Counted from the stretch's first letter, positions 46,113 to 58,400 are shown. The stretch: DNA of 64,000 nucleotides from Sclerotiophoma versabilis (GCA_012274445.1 JAAROD010000015.1:62001-126000), one strand, 5' to 3'. Made by a program: numbers and translations. The notes: generated from the sequence alone by a model not told the origin.

Positions 46113-47976
46113 ATATACTCTATAGGTAAGCTAATTAATAGGTAAGCTAATTACTTTTACTAAGCCTCTACTAAAGTAACCTCTATATACTAATACCTTA
46201 ATAATAACCTAATATTAACGCGTTAAGAGGAGCCCAAATACAGCTTACGCTTTAAGCTCTTAAATAAGATATAAATCTTACTTAGTAATACGCTGCAGCT
46301 ATCTATAAGGTGCCTTAGAGTATACTAAGTATATAATATATAGAATAACCTTTATACACTAATTCTATAGCTAACTTATAAAAGCTAGATAATAATAAGA
46401 AGTAGGTAATTATTAAATATATTCTTAAGCTAAACGTGCAAGGATTTAGCCTCTAGCTAGTAGATATAGCTACTATAGCTAATTCTCTGTATACTAAGTA
46501 CAATCTAGGCCCTATTAGCGTAAATTAGCCTAGTATATTTATTAAGTATTAACTAGAGCTTAAAGTAAAGTTTAATTATAAGTATAACTATAAGTAAGCT
46601 CTTTATAAGAATTTAGAGGTTATATAGAGCTAGTATAGCCTAGTAGCTAATATTAAAGCTAAGTATAGTATCTAGAATAAAGATATATATAACTTTAATA
46701 AGATAGGCTTTATAATAGACTAAATCTTTCTAGAAGTAGTTATTATAGCTTTAGAGAAATAAGAAAGGCTAAAGACAGTCTAGTAAGGTAACTAGGAGTA
46801 GATAATAGTTATATAGAGTATTAATACAAAAGAATAGGCTATTCTACTCTTTATTATCTTTAAGGTATACTACTACCTCTCTAGCTAGTATAAAGAGAAA
46901 GACCTACTCTAGAATTAGGTTATTAGAGTCTCTAGTAATAGCTAGACTACTAATAAGCTTAGTCTTAAGTAGTTAAAGTACTTTAACGCGCATATAAAGA
47001 AGCGTACTGTTAGTACCTACTAACTACTAGTTATTAATAGCTATAAGAGCTATAACTTACTTAAATTCTAGTAATACTATAAGAATAATAAGATTATTAC
47101 TATATATATACCTTCTTACTTATTACACCTTCTATAGCTACTTAATATAGGTTATTTTACCTCTTTAAAGAAGGTATATAGGCACTAAGCTAAAATACTT
47201 ATATATAACTAGATTACCTACCTTATAAAAACTAAGTTCCTCCTATACTTTAAAGCAGCCTATAATATAGTCTTTACTTCTAGTAATATCTAAGGAGAGT
47301 TCTAAGGCGCTAGATTAGTTCCTTTTAACCTAGAATAGGTTATTTTAACTCTTAATATAAAGCTGCAGACTCTATTACTACTACTTCTTACTAACAGTAA
47401 GCCCTAGTAGTTATAAACCTCTAGTAATACCCTAGAATTTAGGTCTTAATTAACTCTAATTTAAGAGAAGTATAAGAAGCAGCAGAGTAGCTTACCTAAT
47501 TCTGTTCTAAGCGCGCTTAAGCACTATGCAAAGAGGGGAGCAATTTTATCCTACAGGCTAGTTTTAGCCTAACAGGAAATTAGTAAGCTTTAGGCAGTAA
47601 ATAAGGCTGCTACGCAACAAAAATCACACAAAAGAAAGCAGGTTTAGAAGGAGAGGACTCTAATAGTTAGAGATAGGCAGCAACTAGCAGCTCTAAAGGA
47701 GTTTAGGGTGCGTAGTAATAGGAAGAAGCTAAAGAAGCGGGTGCGCGCTGAAGGGGGTGAACCATCCTAACGACGCTGTAGATGGTGCAACCAGACAGGA
47801 CATAACGCGCGAACGTGCAAGAATAAGGTAGAAGAGGTATCTAAGTAATATTACAGCTTGTTTTGCCTTATGCAGCGCTAATTTGTAGTGTTTTGGGCCA
47901 TAATAGGGGGGAGTTTAGTGGGGGCTTGGCAAAAGTGATCAGCTCGCCCGTTGATCAGCTCGCCCGTGGGGTACGT
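46113..47976 (+). mobile_element. pogo/Fot1-like DNA transposon (G), full length, right third little mutated
   Basis: The element is 1,864 bp and bounded by TA (46,111-46,112 and 47,977-47,978). The right TIR is almost unmutated: it contains GATCAGCTCGCCCG twice in tandem spacing and ends GTGGGGTACGT. The left TIR matches its complement position by position with G/C replaced by A/T. The size equals copy C (1,863 bp). The first 1.3 kb are heavily RIP-affected, and from about 47,500 composition is near normal. It serves as reference for copies A, B, C, D and F. Confidence 0.88.
46240..47848 (+). pseudogene. pogo/Fot1-like transposase with C-terminal CCHC knuckle (element G)
   Basis: The frame is broken in its N-terminal HTH/CENP-B and DDE regions. 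The DDE core near 46,980-47,150 is recognisable by alignment with D. The C-terminus is readable: SNRKKLKKRVRAEGGEPS, one TAA stop where CAA is expected, then RRCRWCNQTGHNARTCKNK and VEEVSK before the TAA stop at 47,846-47,848. The knuckle C-x2-C-x4-H-x4-C spans 47,777-47,818. Basic residues just before it could be a nuclear localisation signal. The family cuts and pastes at TA sites; this copy cannot make a full transposase. Confidence 0.8.
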
Positions 47977-47978
47977 TA

Positions 47979-48884
47979 ACTATAGAAATAAAGAGAAAGA
48001 TAGCAATAAGTCGCGACGGATTAGAACAGACGACAGAAGCTTATAATGGGCCGTTGTGCGCTATAAGGCAGGCTATAGGGCAATGCACGCGGACACACTG
48101 GCCGCACGCTGACGGATGCAGCCCACATAGCGTCGAGCAGCCTAAGAGTAAAAATGCCTGTGTTGCAATCAGCACTAGGGCAAGGCTCATGTCGGAAACT
48201 AGATCAGCCTACAAATGAGGCAGAGAGCGATAGGTGCTAGGATGCAAATGAACACAGATCGCCAAGGTAGTGTCTTGCCATACAGTGATCTTATATTTAG
48301 CGCAGAAGGACACATGAAGGCTAGTTATGTTGCAGATAATTCAATGTTTCGCACTGAGATCTTACGATCTTCATCAGAATTGATACATATCATTGCAAAT
48401 TGAAGCTGAGCGCCCGTTCGCCAGTCCTCGGCGGTTGCTAAGATCGAATCCTCTTGCTGGCGGCTGCTACCGACCAGCACCCACCTCTACTGACTGTCAG
48501 CTATAAATTATGGCAATGCATGGGTGATCTGCCCTTTCAGTGCACAAACTGTGAGATGATTAAGGAGCACAGAGAAGTCGTGTTATAGATGTATAATGTT
48601 GCCGTAGAATGTCAAAAGTAACAGCTGAAGCCTCACAAGCATGACATTGAACAATGTCTGACAGTGCAACGGGAGATACTGACACCTTGAGGGAAGGGCC
48701 TACCCACTCTCTACAAATGGCAGCGGAGAACGGAGCGTACCACTACTCCCAAAGATGATCTAGTCATGCTACAGGCGAGCCTTGGGCTGAGGTGGTTGGA
48801 CATGACTCATCACCGTTCACCTTTCAGCTTGCTTGTTCTTCCAGCCAGGACTACAATTAGCTTGATTCCCACCGGAGAGCTGGC
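47979..48884. other. Region right of transposon G without recognised gene
   Basis: About 0.9 kb of near-normal composition. A 62-codon plus-strand frame (48,215-48,403) has no features of a real gene. I see no RNA gene, repeat or LTR. Confidence 0.5.
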
Positions 48885-49190
48885 GTGAACCTTTCATCAT
48901 CTGCAACAGGTGCATCCTTCGCCACATCTAGCTCCACTAACAATAACACTGCATCGTCTGGCTCTTCTGCTACCTTTTTGTCTCATGCTGCTGCATCACC
49001 ATCATCTGGATCTACTACAGGGTCGACGGGTAGGTCTGCAACAGGCTCTGCCTTACGGGTCTCTTCACCTACTGTCAGTGGTGCAGTTCCTCTGGCGTCT
49101 GAGAGCGCTACCACCGCCTTCTATCGCGCCGCACAAGGGACAATATTTGGAGCACTACTGGTGGTCTTTAGTGGGGCTCTGAGGCTGTAA
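48885..49190 (+). pseudogene. C-terminal fragment of a Ser/Thr-rich, probably GPI-anchored protein
   Basis: The open frame (101 codons, start codon GTG-like and so not a real start) reads a Ser/Thr/Ala/Gly-rich stalk with repeated SSTNNN, SSGSSA and TTGSTG patches. It ends in YRAAQGTIFGALLVVFSGALRL, a hydrophobic tail of the type removed during GPI anchoring. This is the usual end of fungal cell-wall proteins (for example CFEM or WSC types), but the functional N-terminal domain is missing. Either upstream exons exist that I cannot recognise, or this is the remnant of a broken gene. Confidence 0.4.
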
Positions 49191-50704
49191 GCTGGTCAGA
49201 GCTTCAGTTTTGTGATGATTTCCGACAGGTGTTTATTAAACAGGCCTCAGCACTGCATCTTCTGACGCTACACCTGTACGACACACTTGCATCCAGGCAT
49301 GGATGATTTTAATAATACACGATTTTTGCTTGACAACTCAGCCGATTCCTCCTATGAGCGAGGTCATTGTTGAAGCAATACTACGTTTGCATATTTGATA
49401 GGCTTGGTGCGCAGTGAACGTCTAACATGTGCATTTGCATTGGAATACTGATGCAACGCATGTGAAACTTTACGTGATGTTGCAGCGAAGACGCATCAAA
49501 GTTTTGTATGGACAACGTTAAGTAGTAACAATAACTTGTTCTAACATCCTTGGTAATAGCAACAGCGCAAAAGTATCCAAGAGTACCTACAAGATCATCA
49601 ACAGCAGCGACTGAAACTACTTGCAGGCTTAGACAGTCTTTAATTGGAGGTCTGCGCTAGCGGTTGAGGTGCAGCAGGAGACGAAAACCAAATTTTCGCT
49701 GACCGTTCACAGACTTTATCTTTATCTTCACGTCCATTAACAAACGTGATCCCAAAGGGGCAATCCTCGCGAGAGTTTTCGCAACAATGTCAGCTGTTAA
49801 GTTATTGTGCTATGTTAAATTTCAGACACTCTCATGGGCATTCGGCACATTTGTAGCGTTGCACTAACAAAAGCTCCCCCTGCTAATCTTTTTATGGACG
49901 CATCGTTCAGCTAATGAACTACCCTAGCCAACGTTTCTTCACGTTAGGTACGCGAGACCAATCTTGGCGCCCGCACCTACCACCAATGCTTTGCATTAGT
50001 CGCCTTGTAAGCGAAATCGATAGTCCGCCCTTAGAATTAATGTTTAGCGAACGAAGGAACAACAGCGGAATTCAAGCCATAGCGAACTGATAGCCACGAG
50101 TCGGCTGCAACCTTTACAAGGTTCAGGGGCGCGCCTAAGTCGTGCACTGTAATGCCAAGCCTTCAAAGCTTCCCCGGGTCTCGATCCAATAACGTCTGTA
50201 GGTGTGGCTGTTTATGGCGACAACATTGCTTGCTTTTTACCTACCCGGAAGGTAAATTTTGCACGCTCCTGGAGCTTCTCGAACTGTTGCATTGTCTCGA
50301 TGCAGCATTACAAAATGCAGAGTTCAACACAGTGAACTTGGACCGAGCCGGCCATCTCTTGTAAGACCAACTGACGTTATCCAGTAGAGGTACCCTTTCT
50401 CTCCGCCTTCACTAGCGCTGCGAACCGAAACTCTCGTTGCGATTAGTCCGCAATGATCGGCCCTAGTGCAGGTACACCCCGGGGCGTGTTGCGCGATGTG
50501 ATCATTCCCCACCGTGCCCCAAACTTTCAACGTAGTAAATACTGCCCAGAGCATGTCAATCATAAAATTTCAAAAACATCACCGAGGTCTTGGAAAGACG
50601 ACGCGTATATATTCAGAGCCTCAGCAGCCCGAGATAATGGAGCATCCTCGGGATTCTATTCGCTTTCGACTACACTTCTTGTAGTGCCACTGGGCTGGTT
50701 CGAC
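49191..50704. other. Intergenic region with the GMC oxidoreductase promoter
   Basis: About 1.5 kb of normal composition with no convincing coding potential; frames at 50,152-50,563 overlap on both strands. The last 100 bases before the GMC start hold TATATATT near 50,606, a candidate TATA element. Nothing else is recognised. Confidence 0.4.
50606..50613 (+). promoter_or_regulatory. Candidate TATA box of the GMC oxidoreductase gene
   Basis: TATATATT stands about 95 bp upstream of the ATG at 50,705, a common distance in ascomycetes. It is in the same strand sense and in otherwise GC-balanced sequence. There is no experimental or comparative support. Confidence 0.3.
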
Positions 50705-52631
50705 ATGCGTGTCTATCCTACATACATTCCTCTGGTTGCTCTTCTTGTCTCTGCTGTACCGGTTGCAGAGAATGAGAAGAGGCAGAATGCTGAATTTGAC
50801 TATATAATCATTGGTGTGAGCTACCACCATCAAGTTTAACGACACGCCAACTGACTCTTTGGACCAGGGAGGTACAGCTGGTCTTACGCTTGCCAATCGA
50901 TTGTCTGAAGACAGCAAGATCCAAGTCGCTGTGATCGAGGCAGGAACTTTCTATCAGGTTACGAATCCAGCTTTATCTTCTACGCCGGCTGGAGATGTCG
51001 TCTGGTCAGGCTCTAGCCCAGCGGATCAAAACCTCTTAGTGGACTGGAACTTCATCACAGCTCCTCAATCAGGCGCCAACAATAGAAGAATCAAGTATGC
51101 CCGTGGCAAGTGCTTGGGTGGAAGGTACGCTCGCTGATAACAAATCACATTGATCACTATTGACCGCGTTAGCTCATCTCGCAACTACATGATCTATCAA
51201 CGCGGTGACCGAGGTTCTTACCAACGCTGGGCAGATCAGGTCGGTGATAGCTCATACACCTTTGACAGTCTCCTGCCCTATTTCAAGAAATCAGTCAAGT
51301 TCACTCCTCCTAACACTGGCCTGCGCGCGGCCAACGCTTCAGCCCAGTTTGTGGCAAGCGCCTTTGATGCGAGCGGTGGACCTCTCGATGTCTCGTACGC
51401 CAACTACGCTGGACCCTTCTCTAGCTACATGGAAGGAGGAATGAAGGGTATCGGTATCCCAACGAGGGACGATTTCAACTCTGGAGACCTCCTCGGTTCC
51501 CAATACTGCAGCTCTACAATCACACCCAGCAATCAGAAACGAGCATCGAGTCAGACAACCTTCCTCGAAGCAGCAAAAGGTCGTCCTAACCTCAAAGTGT
51601 ACTCCCTTACTCAGGCCAAGAAAATCATCTTTGACAGCAACAAACGTGCCACTGGTGTCCAGATTCCGGGTTTTTTCGGCACAACTTCAGTCTTGGTGGC
51701 GAGGAAGGAGGTCATTCTTTCGGCTGGAGCCTTTCAGTCCCCCCAGCTCCTCATGGTGTCAGGTATCGGTCCTGCCGACCAGCTCAACAAGTACAGTATT
51801 CCCATTGTTGCTGAGCGCCGCGGTGTAGGAAAGAATATGCAGGACCACATCTTCTTTGGCCCTACCTACCGCTACAAGGTCGAGACATTGACTAAGCTGG
51901 CGAATGACCTCCTCTATGTTGGCGCTCAATTCGCCTTCGACTACAGCATCTTCAAGCGCGGTCCTCTCACTAACCCTGTTTGTGACTACCTGGCCTGGGA
52001 GAAGGCACCTCGCAACCTGATCACGCCTGTGGCTGCCTCCGTGCTCGACCAGTACCCAGCATCGTGGCCAGAAATCGAGTACCTTTCCGCACCCGGCTAC
52101 GTCGGCGACTTCTCCAACCTTTTGAAAACCCAGCCTAAGGACGGCTTCCAGTATGCTTCGATCCTGGGTGCCATCGTTGCTCCTCTGTCTCGTGGTTCCG
52201 TCACGCTCAATAGCGCCAGTGTCGATCAGCTCCCCACCATCGATCCTGGGTGGTTAACCGATCCTACCGATCAGTCTGTTGCAATTGCAATCTACAAGCG
52301 TATTCGCCAGGCCTTCGCAACTGATGCCATGAAGCGCGGCGTTGCTGACACACTGGAGTATTTCCCAGGTCTAACTGTGCAGACGGATGAACAGATCCTC
52401 AACACGGTACGAAATACACTCATGACTGTCTGGCATGCAAGCTGCACCTGCAAGATGGGTAAGGTTGATGATCCGGATGCAGTTGTGGATAGCAAAGCCA
52501 AGGTCATTGGTGTCACGGGCCTTAGGGTTGTAGACGCAAGCGCTTTTGCATTGTTGCCGCCTGGTCATCCCCAGTCGACTGTGTATGCGCTTGCTGAGAA
52601 GATCGCTGATGATATCAAGAACGGACAATAG
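50705..52631 (+). CDS. Secreted GMC oxidoreductase (AA3 family)
   Basis: Exons 50,705-50,815, 50,868-51,124 and 51,173-52,631 (introns of 52 and 48 bp, GT-AG) give 1,827 nt, 608 aa. A signal peptide is likely at the N-terminus (MRVYPTYIPLVALLVSAVPVA). The FAD motif DYIIIGGGTAGL spans the first splice site. GGSSSRNYMIYQRG is GMC signature 1 and GAFQSPQLLMVSGIGP is signature 2. The C-terminal WHASCTCKMG holds the catalytic His (H544) and PPGHPQSTVY the second active-site His (H588). The family oxidises alcohols, aryl alcohols, glucose or related compounds with FAD, often releasing H2O2 outside the cell; the substrate here is open (aryl-alcohol or glucose type are both possible). Length and motifs are complete, so the gene looks functional. 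It lies alone in its island between transposon blocks. Confidence 0.92.
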
Positions 52632-53360
52632 TCTGCTTGTTTAACCATTCTGCATGATTCTTCGGCTTGGAGTGTGTTAGCAGAGTCTGCACATCATTTC
52701 TTTGTATATATTCAAATGCGCTTCCTAGTGACTCTTAACACTCGAAGAACGTGTACTGCAAATTTCACCTGTATTACAGTGATCACGTTATCGCAAGCTT
52801 GAAGCTTCCAGATGACTCCCGAAGCGCGTTTCATCTGCTATGAATCAACGTATAAATAACAGCCGTGCCAGATTTTCTGTGCACATATCTTTACCGGTTT
52901 GGTGACAATTCAGGGCCCGAATCTCTAACCCCAACACCTATAGGGACCCGCTGTATTACCAGCCAATGAGCCACAAGAAATATGAAGACTCCGAGAGCTT
53001 GCATGATACAGTCAGGTGCCAAAAGTCTGTTCGCGACCGCTTCACCTCACCAAAAGTCTCCTACTTCAAGAGGATATAATTTTTTCCCTGCTTAGTAGAA
53101 TTTATCTTTATTAAGAGTTGTTAGATGTATATATAAACGTTAAGCTTGTCTAACATATATCTTTTTACCCTTTAAGATAGCAGAGAAGTAGAGTACTAAA
53201 GTATAGATACCCCTTAAAGTAAGGATTCTACTAGTAAATCTTACTTTTAGAACTTTAGTAGCATATAACTTTTTACTTAGAGTATAATAAATATATCTTC
53301 TATAATAGAAACTAAGTTTATCTAATTAATCTCTTATGTTTTACCTTTTAGAGATATAAT
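52632..53360. other. 3' flank of the GMC gene and abrupt border to RIP-affected sequence
   Basis: Normal composition continues to about 53,075. There it changes within some 20 bases to AT-rich, CpA-free sequence, suggesting the edge of a transposon. Positions 53,080-53,360 have no identified origin. A tRNA-like pair of A and B boxes was noted on the minus strand near 52,900-52,985 but does not fold into a cloverleaf. Confidence 0.45.
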
Positions 53361-53610
53361 TATTAAAGTTATACTTTTAAGCAAAGCTTATAAGTACTAT
53401 TTATATTAGTTCTTAGAGATAAGCGCTAGTATAGAAAGGTCTATAAGAGTTAGAGTTATTACCTAGTAAAACACTATAATAATAGAGAGTAATAATAAGT
53501 AGTATAGAGTAGACTATCTAGCTTAAGAGTTAGAGTTAAGATTCTAAAGATAAACTTAATTAACTAAGTAAAATATAAACTATAAGAGTTATATTCCTAC
53601 TAACTATATA
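53361..53610 (-). repeat. 3' LTR of Gypsy B
   Basis: 250 bp, starting TATTAAAGTTATACTTTTAA and ending CTAACTATATA. It differs from its partner at 59,933 at few positions, so the insertion and most RIP changes affected both LTRs alike. Confidence 0.85.
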
Positions 53611-53790
53611 CTAAAGAGAAATATAATATACTTAGTAGTATAGATTATACTAATTATACTAATAACTAGTTATACTAAGTACTAATTATACTAATTATAC
53701 TAAGGCTAATTATATTACGTAATTACTCTTAGTAGTAGCTAAGTGCTAACTACTAATACTAGTAGTTACTTACTTATAATATCTCTTTCT
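53611..53790. repeat. TAATTATACTAA-type simple tandem stretch
   Basis: Next to the LTR, short units such as ACTAATTATACTAATTATACT repeat several times at about 53,640-53,710. They lie in the non-coding end of Gypsy B. They may be RIP-decayed repeats and carry no gene. Confidence 0.5.
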
Positions 53791-54009
53791 ATATAGATTA
53801 ACTATACTATACCTAAAGTAGTAATTCTTAATATCTAATACTATATTCCTTAGAATTATAATACTATTTCTCTTCTATCTTAGCTTAGTCTCTTAAGCTT
53901 ATTTATATAATATAGGCTCTGCCTTATCTATTAGGTAAGTCTATAATAATACCTAAATATTCTTTTAAGTTAAGTATAGCCTATTATTACTATCTATATA
54001 AATTTATAA

Positions 54010-54560
54010 ATTTCTCTAGTAAGACTATAGTTAAGAAGTTTTTAACCTATAAGAAGTATAAATATATATATAAGGTTTATATCTATTCTAGAAAGTATAG
54101 TAAGAACTTAATATATAGCTAATATTATAAAGTTTATATAATATAGTCTAAGTTCTAGCAGCTTATAATAGAGAAAGAGAAGTTATAAATAAAACTAAAG
54201 AAAAGTTAAGAAGTATAAAATAAAGTACTTAAGGCCTCTAAAAAGGTATTAGAAGAGTTATAGGTTATATACACATATAAAGAGTAGTTATATTAATAAA
54301 TAGATTTACTTAATTATTAAGTAGAAAAAGTAATTTTAGTAGAAAAGTAGAGTATTATAGAGTAGAAGTTAAAGAAGAGAACTATATTACTTAATAGTCC
54401 TTCTAGTAGCCTTAACTTAGTCTTATTACCTAGCACCTAGGGTACTTTTAAAAACTAGCCTCTTAGTTTCTAGAAGACTAATATAGTATTACCTAATTAG
54501 TCTTTTTATATTTTTTTTAATAGTAGCTAGTAGTTTATAAAGTATATAGGTAGCTTCTAT
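54010..54560 (+). pseudogene. Accessory ORF antisense to Gypsy B pol: Cys-rich head plus coiled coil (degraded)
   Basis: On the plus strand, opposite to pol, one frame is clearly coding once stops are ignored. It has a basic N-part with evenly placed Tyr codons (KKFLTYKKYKYIYKVYIYSR) that are TAT, the RIP product of TGT, suggesting a former Cys-rich zinc-binding motif. A long Lys/Glu/Leu helix follows (KLKKSxEVxNKVLKASKKVL, xVEKVILVEK) typical of a coiled coil, and then a Ser/Pro/Leu tail (LLNSPSSSLNLVLLP). All stops are TAG or TAA, as expected from CAG/CAA. It sits between integrase and the 3' LTR. Its function is unknown; zinc-finger plus coiled-coil layout would suggest a nucleic-acid-binding or regulatory protein, which is inference. 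Confidence 0.6.
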
Positions 54561-54799
54561 ATATTTTCTAAATTAGAGTATCCTAACTACTTAACTAGGT
54601 ATTAAATACTCTTCTTAGTTCTCTAATATATTATTATTTTTTTAACTTTCTACTTATTATTACTATTAACTTAGTAGTAGAAGTCTATCTAGATTAATAT
54701 TCTTAGGTTAGTAGGTTCTTATAATAAAATATAGAATACTAGATAGATCTTTATATTCTTAGGTAGTATAAGTTAATAGTTAACTAGGCTAATTTATCT

Positions 54800-57700
54800 A
54801 GAAATAAAAAATAGTCTAACTTTAACCTTATCTAGTTTTTTTATTACTCTTTATATTCTAAGATTTTTTATAAGAAGATAAACTTTATTTCTATCTTTTA
54901 GCTAAGGTACTATTTTTTATTTCTAGTTAATATATAAAATAGCTTATTCTTAAGCTTATATAATACTTATAAGTACTTTCTAGTATACTTTCTTTAGTCT
55001 AACTACTAAAGCTATTACTAATTCTGTCTAAATAAGGTAACTAAGAGATTAAGTAAAAAGATTTAGGTATTTTCTATAGTTTATAAAGAATAGTATTATA
55101 CCTATTACTTCTAATAACTTATTATTATATATAATTTATACTATGGGTAATAGTAAAACCTAGTTATCTTATTTCTAGTTACTATAGATTTAAAGGTATA
55201 TTTCTATAGTCTAATTTATTCTTTCTATCTATCTATCTGTTTGTAGATAGTAAGCTATAGATAGTTTTTTCTTAGTACCTAATATAGTAAGTATTATAGT
55301 CTAATAGTTTAATATAAAAAGCTTATCTCTATTACTAATAATTAATTTAGGTATTCTATAGTAGTAGATAATCTAGTTAATAAATACTATAGCTAGCTGC
55401 TGCGCAGTATAGCTGTATCTAAATAGTATTATTTTAGCGTACTTAGTAAATTAATCTACTATAATAAAGATTAAGTTATAGGTATATTCTATAATAGAGT
55501 TCTTAGAGAGTAGCAGCTGTATAATAAAATCTATTATAATATTTATCTATAGTACTATTAGTAGCTCTATTACTTATACTTCTCTATACTTAGTATATAT
55601 ACTATACTTATTCTATTAGCACTATACGCAGTTTCTAATAAACTTAGTAACCTTATTCTTTATATTAAGAAACTTATAATATTATTTAATAAGTTCTATA
55701 GTATAAGTAATACTAGAGTATCTATATAGTATATTATTATAATATCTTAAGATAACTTCTTCTTAAAGTTTCTCTAGTACTTACTCTAAGATATATTATT
55801 TCTACTAAACTTACATTACTAAATTAAGCTGCTAAGACAGTTCTAATATCCTATTCTTATTAACTCTAAAAATAGTAAACTTATTAATTATCTTTTTACC
55901 TATAAGGTTATAGTATTAGCTAAGTATATCTGCTCTGCTGTTTTCTTTTCCTAGCGTATATAGAATCTTAAACTTATACTAACTAAGTATTTCTAACTAG
56001 CGTACTTACTATTAGTTTAGAACCTTAGTAGTAGTAAAATATACTAAGTTCTTATAGTCTATATAAATAGTAAGTTCTAAGTAGCTCTCTATATATACTC
56101 TCTAGTATTATAATATATTAATAATAGCTATAAGCTCCTTATTATATATATTATAGTGTTTCTCTAGTACTATAAATTTTCTTAAGTAGTAGGTAATTAG
56201 GTACTATTAACTATCTTATTCTTAAGTAATACATACTCCTAATACTAGATCTAAGGCATTTATTTTAAGGTATGCAGGTTTACTACTCTTAAATGCAATT
56301 AGTATAGAAGGCTCTATATATACTTACTTAAGTAATTAGAAAGTATTCTCTTATACTTATTTCTACTTAAAGAGTATGTTCTTCTATATAAGTCTTATAA
56401 GTAGTAAGGCCTTTATAGAGTAGTTCTTAATAAAGTATTAGTTAAAGTTAATAAACCTAAGAAATTCTTAAATCCTCTTAACTATAGTAGGTATTAGCTA
56501 ATTCTTTATAACGTAGATTTTCTTTTTACTTATCTTAACTCTATATCTTTCTATAATATAGCTAAGAAATTCTACTTCTTTCTTATACTATTTATACTTC
56601 TTTAGCTTTAGCCTAAGGTCTACTATTACTAAGTATTCTAATACTTATTATATATAGACCTTATATTCTTCTAGTATCTTACTATATACTAGAATATTAT
56701 TAAGATATACTACTACTATAATATCTAGGTATACTTATAGTATATTATTAATTAATACCTAATATACTACTAGTATATTAGTTAGCCTAAATAGTATAAC
56801 TGTATACTTATAGTAACTATAATAGGTTCTAAATACTATCTTCTATTCTTTACCTTTTTTTATATATATAAGGTTGTACACTCTATATAAGTTAAGTATA
56901 GTAAAGAACTCTACTTCTAATAACTAGTTCTATAACTTAGATATATTAGGTAGTAGATAATAATTCTTAATAGTAATATTATTTAACTTCTAGTAGTTAA
57001 TATAAAGTCTTAGCTTACTGTCTTTCTTTAGTATAAATAGAATAGAGAATTCTGCTAGAGATTTAGATTTTCTAATAAATTCTTTTATAAGGTTCTTCTT
57101 AATATACTTATATAGTATCTTAAGCTCTTTCTTAGATAACTAGTATATAGGCCTAAAGAGTAGTTCTTTTCTTTTCTTAAGTTTAATCTTATAATCCTAA
57201 GGTTAATACTTAGGTAGTGCTTTTATAAATAACTCTTCTTTAAATATCTAGGCATACTGTCTATATATATCTAATATACTAGAAGGTATACTCTTATTCT
57301 TCTTAACTATTATAGAGAGGCTTTCTTTATTTATATAGTTAACTGCTCTGTCTTAGCATATCTTATATATTAAAGAGATATTATTAATTTTCTTCTTATC
57401 TACTAGCTATAACGTGCGCTGCATAGGCTTTAATATATTAGTACTGTATTTATATTATCTTAATAAAAGTCTTTTCTATATCTAGTCTATTTCTAGATTA
57501 TACTTTTATAACTAGAGAAGCTCTAGTATAATATTATATGTAGCCTTTATAAAGATATCTAGAGTTAATTTCTTATAGTGCCTCTATATCTCTAGAGAGG
57601 CTGCTATTACTTTATATATAATATATAGCTCTTCTAGTATTAATTCTCTATTAGCTACTTAGAGTAAATAGGCGTGTTCCTTTATGCATAGTATAAGACC

Positions 57701-58400
57701 TACTTAGTATATTACTATCTAGAATATATAGTTTACCTGTGCTTCTAAGTCTAAGAGTGCTAATAGTACTACTCTATTTAACTTAATAGATAGTCTAATA
57801 AGTAAGCTGTCTCTAATAGTGTTAAGGGATTACTTAGTAGAAACTTCTTTAGCGCTTACCTAAAAAAGTCTTCTTATTACTAAATCTATAGATAATCTTA
57901 CTACCTTTATATAGCTTATAGTTTAGGTTAAAGTAATACTGCTAGTATAGATTATAGTAGAAGCTGTTAATAACTAATTATATATATACAATTACCTAAT
58001 AATTATCTATACCTAGAAAATATAGCTTAGAATACTTATTCTAGAGGTGTATTTTATATATATTATTCTTATAATTATACTACTATATTCTGTATATAGT
58101 ACTAGGAGTTAAGCACTATCTCTTTTTTAGTTTTTCTAATTTATATATATAATAGGTATTATATACGCATACTGTCTATAATAGCTTTCTATAATTTAGA
58201 TTCTAGTAGTTTAAGGCGTACTCTAGTTATGTTTTTAGAAGTAATACTAGCTTTCTATTAAAGTTAGGCTTATTTCTACTTTAGTTGTTTTTTACTTATT
58301 ACTTAAGCTCCTATTATATAGCGTAGTTACTAGCACTAAGTTTATTAAAATTATATTTCTACTAGTCCTATTAGAATTTACTTAGGTTGTTAACCTATTA
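54800..58400 (-). pseudogene. Gypsy B pol: protease, RT, RNase H, integrase (broken)
   Basis: The minus strand near 56,690-56,720 reads VYLNNILVYSKILEEYK, the RT box with both Asp changed to Asn, followed by LEYLVIVDLRLKLKKYK, the usual continuation. Near 56,035 it shows the RNase H end (KNLVYFTTTKVLN), shared with the fragment at 29,240. Integrase is inferred from position. Stops are frequent and nearly all TAG/TAA. Confidence 0.8.

Noticed and set aside
35994..52631. Secondary-metabolite gene cluster
   Set aside because: A monooxygenase, a permease and an oxidoreductase are present, but there is no polyketide synthase, peptide synthetase, terpene synthase or zinc-cluster regulator.
52900..52985. 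Minus-strand tRNA-like sequence (TGGCTCATTGGCTGG ... GATTCGGGCCC)
   Set aside because: Box spacing is plausible, but the acceptor, anticodon and T stems do not form. At best it is a decayed tRNA-derived repeat.
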